Origin: JACTMI01 sp964618415
GTDB taxonomy: Bacteria > Acidobacteriota > Thermoanaerobaculia > Multivoradales > JAGPDF01
DNA length: 11,346 nucleotides
Assembly (NCBI GenBank): GCA_964618415.1
Contig: CAZUAT010000077.1
Span: 1 to 11,346, forward strand
Direction of reading: 5' to 3'
Of the stretch, positions 6,701 to 11,346 are shown piece by piece. The notes below the pieces were generated by a model, which saw only the letters and a list, made by a program, of their open reading frames with translations, was not told the origin of the DNA and ran no database searches. How positions within the stretch are numbered: position 1 is the first letter of the stretch; each line of letters starts with the position of its first letter. Position numbers and translations under genes: made by a program.

Positions 6701-7834
6701 ATGCCGGAAAGCGCAGATCTGATCGTCATCGGTGGCGGCCCGGCGGGGCTGGCGGCGGCCATCGCCGCCGCGCGCGAGGGTTTCGAGGTCATCGTCCTCG
6801 AGGCGCGCCATCCGCCCTGTGACAAGGCGTGCGGCGAAGGATTGATGCCGGCCGGGCTCGAGGCGCTCGATCGCCTCGGCGTCGACCTGACCGGAGTTGG
6901 CAGCGCGATCGACGGCATCGTCTACCGGGCCGGCGATCGGCGCGCGCGGGCCGACTTCCCGAACGGTCAACACGGGCTCGGCGTCCGCCGGCTCGACCTG
7001 CACGAGCGCCTCGCAGTGGCGGCCGCAGCCGCCGGAGTCGACCTGCGCTGGGGTGTCGCCGTCCGCGGGCTGACGGAAGGCGGTGTCGCGACCACCGAGG
7101 GCGAGCTCCGCGCCCGCTGGCTGGTCGGCGCCGACGGCGCGCGGTCGAAGGTGCGGCGGTGGGCGGGGCTCGAGGGACGGTCGGCCGCCGCGCCAGCTCG
7201 CTTCGGAGTGCGCCGCCATTACCGTGGCATCGACACCGAAGGCCGGGTCGAGGTCTGGTTCGGGCACGGGGCTGAGGCCTACCTCACTCCGATCGGCGCT
7301 GATCGAACCGGCGTCGCGGTGCTCTGGAGCGGGCCCGCCTGCGGGTTCGACGACCTCGTCGCAGAACGACTGCCCGCCGAACTCGGGAGACGGCTGGCCG
7401 CGGCGCAGGTCGATTCGCGGGACCGCGGGGCCGGACCGTTCGGCGGCCGCGCCCGCGGAGTTGCGCGCGGGCGCGTGGCGCTGGTTGGCGACGCGGTCGG
7501 CAGCCTCGACCCGCTCACCGGCGAGGGGCTCGCGCTGGCTTTCCGCGAAGCGCTGCGGCTGGGGCCGGCGCTCGCGGCGGACGATCTTCCCGGCTACGCG
7601 CGCGCCGTCGCCCGGCAACGCCGCGGGCCGACCTGGCTGACCGGCCTGGCGCTCGCGCTCACCCGGCGCCCGGAGCGCGCGGCGCGACTGGTGGCGGCGC
7701 TGAGCACCCACCCGCAGCTGTTCGCGCGTCTGGTCGCCGCGCTGGGCACCGCGCGTCCGGTGCGGACGCGCGATCTGCTCGATCTGGCGACCCTCGTGCC
7801 CCACCTGTTGCGGCCGGCGCCGGCGATGTCGTGA
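6701..7834 (+). CDS. FAD-dependent oxidoreductase, geranylgeranyl-reductase-like
   Basis: This 377-residue flavoprotein belongs to the PHBH/geranylgeranyl reductase superfamily. Dinucleotide-binding IGGGPAGLAAA (10-20) follows a short N-terminus. CDKACGEGLMPAG (40-52) matches the CGE motif of geranylgeranyl-reductase-like enzymes, and C44 aligns with the Cys of that motif. VGADGARSKVRR (142-153) is the DG motif, and RVALVGDAVGSLDPLTGEG (258-276) is the second FAD/ribityl motif. Residues 285-377 form a helical cap or tail without obvious membrane spans. Relatives reduce polyprenyl chains or hydroxylate aromatic or lipid substrates; which applies here cannot be told. ATG at 6701 is used. GTG at 6692 is an alternative three codons upstream, with GGGGAA (6674-6679) as a loosely spaced ribosome binding site. 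It lies 47 bases after the sulfatase-like gene, and its TGA overlaps the transporter start. That placement supports action on the same product the ligase activates and the transporter moves. Confidence 0.9.
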   Translation: MPESADLIVIGGGPAGLAAAIAAAREGFEVIVLEARHPPCDKACGEGLMPAGLEALDRLGVDLTGVGSAIDGIVYRAGDRRARADFPNGQHGLGVRRLDLHERLAVAAAAAGVDLRWGVAVRGLTEGGVATTEGELRARWLVGADGARSKVRRWAGLEGRSAAAPARFGVRRHYRGIDTEGRVEVWFGHGAEAYLTPIGADRTGVAVLWSGPACGFDDLVAERLPAELGRRLAAAQVDSRDRGAGPFGGRARGVARGRVALVGDAVGSLDPLTGEGLALAFREALRLGPALAADDLPGYARAVARQRRGPTWLTGLALALTRRPERAARLVAALSTHPQLFARLVAALGTARPVRTRDLLDLATLVPHLLRPAPAMS

Positions 7835-10080
7835 ACGCCTCGGAGCGCTGGGTGGCGGCGCTGCTCGATCGCCGGCGAGCCGTGCTCGTCGCCGCCGCGC
7901 TTCTGTTGGCCGTCGTCGCTCCCGGCGCGCTGCGCCTCGAGACCGACAACTCGCCGCCGGTCTGGTTCGTCGAGGCCGACGACGACGTCGAGCACTGGCG
8001 TCAGTTCCAGCGGCAGTTCGGGACCGACGACGGCCTGCGCGTCGTGCTGGAGGGCGACTCGATCTGGACCGCAGCCGGCCTGTCGCGGCTGGCGCGTATC
8101 GAGCGCGAGGCGGCGCAGCTGTCGGGTGTGGTCGACGCGGCTTCGCTGGTGCGTCACCACCGTCCCGACCTGGAGCGCTTTCCACCCGACGATTTGCACG
8201 GTTTTCGAGCCCGCGTGCTGGCCAATCCGCTCGATCGGGCGGTGGGCTGGACGACGGCCGACGGCGGCGCGGTTTCCGTCGTCGTCGGCACCGAGATGCT
8301 GACTCCGGGTGCGGCCGCCGCGCTGGTGCACAGCCTGGAGCAGATCGCGGCGCCGACCGCGGGCGAGATTTCCACGGCGCCGTTGCGGGTCACCGTGCTG
8401 GGCTCGCGCAGTCTCGAGCTGGCGCTCGATCGCTCGTCGGCCGAGATCGGACGCCGGCATCTGCCGGCGCTGCTGCTGATTGCCCTGCTGCTGCTGGTGG
8501 CAGTCCTGCGCGACACCCGCGCGCTCGCCGTGCCGCTCGGCTTCGTCTTCTTCTGCGAGGCGATCGCGCTTGGCGCCCTCGGCTGGGCCGGGGCGCGGCT
8601 GCATCTCGTCCTGGCGATCCTGCCGCCGCTCGTTTTCGTGATTGCTCTGGCCACTTCGGTACACGTGCTGCTGCCGTTTCGCGCTCGTTGCGCCGAGGGG
8701 CGGACGCCCGCGGAGGCGGTGCGCGCCGTCTGGCGCGACAAGGGGCGCGCGCTGCTGTGGACCGGACTGTCGACCGCGATCGGCTTCGGGGGATTGGCGC
8801 TGTCGCCCGTGCCCCCGGTGGCCACTCTCGGCCGCTGGGCCGGCCTGGCGCTGCTCGTCCAGACGGCGGCCGCCTTCACGCTGCTGCCGGCCTGGCTGGC
8901 TCGGTCCGGCAGGGCGCGGCGAGCGGCGGGCGCCGGAGCGCGGACGATCGAGCGACGGCTGGAGGCGCTCGGCGGTCGGCTGGCCGCCTGGTCGGTGCGA
9001 GGGCGCCGGTGGGTGCTGCTCCTGTGGGGCGGCGGTGCGCTCGTCGCCGCAGTCGGGCTCCCGCGGCTGGCGCCGCAGAGCGATGCGCTGCGCTATCTGG
9101 CGCCGGATCATCCGGTGCGCGTCGACTGGGAACGGCTGGAGCGGCTCGGGCTCGGCCTCGTGACGCTCGAGCTCGACGTCGGCCCGCCACGAGCCGAGAG
9201 CGGACAGAGCTACTGGCGCAGCGCTGCCGGGCTGGCGGCGCTGTCGACGCTCACGACCGAGCTGCGATCGGCGTCGATCGACGGGCTGCTCGGTGCGGTC
9301 GGAGCCGGCGACCTGGCGGCCGATATCGGTGCGCGCTCGCCGTTTGCAGTGCTCGCCAGTTCCGCCGAGTCGATCGCCGTGGGTGCGGCGCTGCTCGAGT
9401 CCGATGCGGAGGGAGCGCGGGCGCTGGCGCGCTGGGTGACGCCGGACGGCGAGCGGGCGCGAGTGACGCTGTTCGTGCGGGCCGGCGGCTACGAGGCGAT
9501 CGATGCGATCCAGCGCCGCGTCCGCGCCGTCGCCGGCCGGGCGCTGCCCGAGGGCAGCGAGCTGATCGTCACCGGCACCCTGCCCCTGCTGCTCGACTTC
9601 CATCGCTACCTGCTGACGACGCTCGGCCTTTCGCTCGCTTTCACGCTGCCGCTGCTCGCGGCCGTTTTCGCCGTCCTGCTGCGGCGCTGGCGGGATGTCC
9701 TGCGGGCGCTGGTGCCCAACGTCGTGCCGGTGCTGCTGCTGCTCGGTGGGATGGGCTGGTGCGGCATCGGACTGGACGTTGCGACCGCGATGGTCGCCTC
9801 GATCGTCCTCGGCCTGGTGGTGGACGACACGATCCACACCCTGGCCAGACATCGTGAACGCCGCGCCGAAATCGGCGCCGCGGCTGCGATTGCCGAGCGA
9901 CTGGAACGGACGGCGCCGGCCTACCTGCTGACCGGTGCCGTGCTCGCCGCCGGCTTCGGCGTCTGCGCGCTGTCGGCGTTCGTGCCGATCGCCCGTTTCG
10001 GCGCCCTGTCGGCGTGGACGGTCGCCATCGCCGTGCTCGCCGATCTGACGCTGGTGCCCGCCCTGTTCGGCCACGACTGA
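7831..10080 (+). CDS. RND superfamily / MMPL-type membrane transporter
   Basis: This 749-residue protein has the duplicated RND layout: TM1 (17-33), a large periplasmic loop (34-209), TM2-TM6 (about 210-227, 233-250, 258-281, 306-326, 331-355), then TM7 (393-410), a second periplasmic loop (411-590) and TM8-TM12 (about 595-617, 624-645, 648-670, 697-718, 723-746). The hallmark GLVVDDTIHTLARHRER (661-677) in TM10 carries D665 and D666, the usual proton-relay site. The equivalent first-half segment, IALATSVHVLLPFR, has no Asp. At 749 residues it is shorter than AcrB-type pumps and fits the MMPL/HpnN-type lipid exporters. Known relatives export lipids, hopanoids or acylated products using the proton gradient. 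The GTG start at 7831 overlaps the preceding stop (GTGA), indicating translational coupling, and no separate ribosome binding site is visible. It ends the four-gene operon. Export of a lipid made by the upstream enzymes is inferred from context. Confidence 0.93.
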   Translation: MNASERWVAALLDRRRAVLVAAALLLAVVAPGALRLETDNSPPVWFVEADDDVEHWRQFQRQFGTDDGLRVVLEGDSIWTAAGLSRLARIEREAAQLSGVVDAASLVRHHRPDLERFPPDDLHGFRARVLANPLDRAVGWTTADGGAVSVVVGTEMLTPGAAAALVHSLEQIAAPTAGEISTAPLRVTVLGSRSLELALDRSSAEIGRRHLPALLLIALLLLVAVLRDTRALAVPLGFVFFCEAIALGALGWAGARLHLVLAILPPLVFVIALATSVHVLLPFRARCAEGRTPAEAVRAVWRDKGRALLWTGLSTAIGFGGLALSPVPPVATLGRWAGLALLVQTAAAFTLLPAWLARSGRARRAAGAGARTIERRLEALGGRLAAWSVRGRRWVLLLWGGGALVAAVGLPRLAPQSDALRYLAPDHPVRVDWERLERLGLGLVTLELDVGPPRAESGQSYWRSAAGLAALSTLTTELRSASIDGLLGAVGAGDLAADIGARSPFAVLASSAESIAVGAALLESDAEGARALARWVTPDGERARVTLFVRAGGYEAIDAIQRRVRAVAGRALPEGSELIVTGTLPLLLDFHRYLLTTLGLSLAFTLPLLAAVFAVLLRRWRDVLRALVPNVVPVLLLLGGMGWCGIGLDVATAMVASIVLGLVVDDTIHTLARHRERRAEIGAAAAIAERLERTAPAYLLTGAVLAAGFGVCALSAFVPIARFGALSAWTVAIAVLADLTLVPALFGHD

Positions 10081-10090
10081 AACGTCGCCC

Positions 10091-10125
10091 AAGAAAAAAC
10101 GGCCCGCCCCTTTCGGGACGGGCCG
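10091..10125 (-). terminator. Intrinsic (Rho-independent) terminator of the right-hand minus-strand gene
   Basis: On the minus strand a hairpin (10125 to 10100) has a 7-bp outer stem, CGGCCCG with CGGGCCG, one mismatch, three more G-C pairs and a four-base loop. TTTTTTCTT (10099-10091) follows at once. It lies 26 bases beyond the stop of the minus-strand gene. On the plus strand no T-tract follows the hairpin, so it would be a weak terminator for the converging transporter operon. Confidence 0.88.
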
Positions 10126-10151
10126 CTCGAACTGCCGCAGAGCGGGCGCGA

Positions 10152-11346
10152 TCAGGGCTGCGCAGCACTCCAGCGGCTGGTGTCGGACGTCTCGAAGCCG
10201 TCGACGAACGGCATCGTGTCGCCCGGCATCGCCCGGATGAGGCACCACGAACTCAGCGTGCCGGTGTCGCCGCCGGCCGCGTCGATTGCGGTCAGCGTCC
10301 AGGTGCCGGCCGCGTCGAGCCCGTTGAAGGCCGCCAGCACCGGACCGGTCGGATCGCCACCTGGTGCGTCGCCCGAGATCGCCGGCGCATCGTCACACTG
10401 ACTTTCAATCGGGGTATCGGCGCCGCTGTCGTTGACGGTGACCAGGTAGTTCGCACCCGAGCAGCCGAAGGGCGATCCCGGCGGTCCCGGCGCGCGGCCG
10501 GGCCGGTCGATGATCATCGACGTCGTGGCGCCATGCGCCAGGACGAACTGCAGGTCGCCCACCCAGGTGTGCGGGGCGTTGATCGACACGTTGACATCCG
10601 TGACCGCGCCGCCCGTGGGCACCGTGATGCTGCGGCTGGCGCCGGCGGGGGCGTTGTCCGGGATGGCGATCGACGTGGTGTTGCAGATCTCCTCGTCCGT
10701 GCTGGTCGAGAAGTGGTAGCGGACCGACCAGCCTCCGTCACCGCAGGCGTTCGCCGCGCGTACGCGCCAGAAGTAGAGCGACGAGGCGCTGAGGCCGCCC
10801 ACCTGGACCGTCGTGTCTTCGACGGTGTCGGTGAAGAACGGGCTCGAGAAGTCGCCGTCGTTATCGAGCTGAACTTCGTAGCCCGTGGCATTGGCGACCG
10901 CGTCCCAGTCCAGCGTGACCGTGGTGGGAATCCCCAGCGCGCCGTAGGCCGGCGCGACGGGGGCGGGGGCGACGGGTTCCTCGCTCACCACGTTCAGCAC
11001 GAGCTGAAGGTCCATGGAGAGGCTGGAGTCGTCGCCGTTGACGGTCATCACGTACTGGCCGCTTCCCACGCTGGCCGTGTTGCCGATGGTCAGGACCGAG
11101 TCTTGCGGCAGCGGTCCGTTGACCGGGTCGACCGAGAAGTTGGCCGTGGTGGGCGCCGGATTGCCGGTGATGCTCAGGTCGACCGGCGGCACGAACGGCG
11201 AGGTCAACGTGAGCGTGTACTCGGCGTCGTCGCCGGCGCAGATGTCGACCGCGGTGGGCGAGCTGCCGAGGCCTTCCGTCGGCACGACCGAGGTGCAGGC
11301 GCTGGCCGGGCCCATGCAGATCTCGCTGGAGCCGACCGGGATGACG
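10152..11346 (-). CDS. C-terminal part of a large secreted protein: Ig-like region, FnIII-like and P/Homo B domains, DGFE-type tail
   Basis: The frame is open to the right edge, so this is the last 397 residues of a longer protein; the ATG at 11315 is internal. Numbering from the first visible codon: an Ig-like region (about 30-122) beginning near DICAGDDAEYTLTLTSPF; a Pro/Ala linker; a fibronectin type III-like domain (about 124-216) with LDWDAV and YFWRVRAANAC; and a P/Homo B domain (about 221-371) with HTWVGDLQFVLAHG, IIDRPG, GTWTLTAID and GTLSSWC. The tail reads MPFVDGFETSDTSRWS (378-393) plus AAQP. P domains usually follow a secreted protease, often subtilase or metallopeptidase, so a catalytic domain probably lies outside the window; that is inference. 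Cys residues in the visible part fit an exported protein. It ends in a strong terminator and converges with the transporter operon. Confidence 0.88.
   Translation of the reverse strand, partial: VIPVGSSEICMGPASACTSVVPTEGLGSSPTAVDICAGDDAEYTLTLTSPFVPPVDLSITGNPAPTTANFSVDPVNGPLPQDSVLTIGNTASVGSGQYVMTVNGDDSSLSMDLQLVLNVVSEEPVAPAPVAPAYGALGIPTTVTLDWDAVANATGYEVQLDNDGDFSSPFFTDTVEDTTVQVGGLSASSLYFWRVRAANACGDGGWSVRYHFSTSTDEEICNTTSIAIPDNAPAGASRSITVPTGGAVTDVNVSINAPHTWVGDLQFVLAHGATTSMIIDRPGRAPGPPGSPFGCSGANYLVTVNDSGADTPIESQCDDAPAISGDAPGGDPTGPVLAAFNGLDAAGTWTLTAIDAAGGDTGTLSSWCLIRAMPGDTMPFVDGFETSDTSRWSAAQP
10167..10214 (-). other. C-terminal DGFE-type tail of the right-hand secreted protein
   Basis: The tail MPFVDGFETSDTSRWS directly follows the P domain. 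Comparing the last 21 residues of this protein and of the subtilase, 12 are identical, although the preceding domains are unrelated. It therefore behaves as a modular terminal tag; a role in secretion or surface attachment is inferred, not shown. Confidence 0.55.

Noticed and set aside
6644..8185. 513-codon minus-strand frame opposite the flavoprotein
   Set aside because: No domain or signal; the plus strand has intact FAD motifs and operon spacing.
7594..10248. 884-codon minus-strand frame opposite the transporter
   Set aside because: Antisense shadow of the GC-rich transporter gene; no recognisable domain, and it runs through the terminator and into the convergent gene.

Overview
The window is very GC-rich bacterial DNA with strong G/C bias at third codon positions. 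It encodes a Ser/Thr protein kinase with one membrane span, two secreted multidomain proteins with DGFE-type C-terminal tails, and a sulfatase-like lipoprotein ending in LESLGYL. This combination suggests a Gram-negative soil or sediment bacterium, most likely an Acidobacteriota member of the Thermoanaerobaculia/Holophagae type. That assignment is an inference from gene style; there is no rRNA or other marker here. Coding density is high and no stretch over 300 bases lacks a gene.

Left part, minus strand (1-3321): a secreted subtilisin-like protease (1540-3321) is followed after 27 bases by a membrane Ser/Thr protein kinase (1512 down to the left edge, 3' end missing). The protease stop codon lies in the loop of a GC-rich hairpin, in the same reading frame as the kinase.

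Middle part, plus strand (3390-10080): four tightly packed genes diverge from the protease across only 68 bases. They encode a fatty-acyl-AMP ligase-type adenylating enzyme, a sulfatase/alkaline-phosphatase-superfamily lipoprotein with Thr in place of the sulfatase Cys, a geranylgeranyl-reductase-like flavoprotein, and a 12-TM RND/MMPL-family transporter. The last two overlap by 4 bases (GTGA). Taken together they look like a small lipid pathway: activate an acyl chain, modify it oxidatively or reductively, move it across the inner membrane, and alter its head group outside. The substrate is unknown, and no acyl carrier protein, ketosynthase or acyltransferase is present. This operon is the best candidate in the window for an undescribed system.

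Right part, minus strand (10152 to the right edge): the C-terminal 397 residues of a large secreted protein, with an Ig-like region, a fibronectin type III-like domain, a P/Homo B domain and a tail matching that of the subtilase. It converges on the plus-strand operon, and an intrinsic terminator for the minus strand lies between them (10091-10125).

I saw no tRNA, rRNA, CRISPR array, insertion sequence or attachment site.
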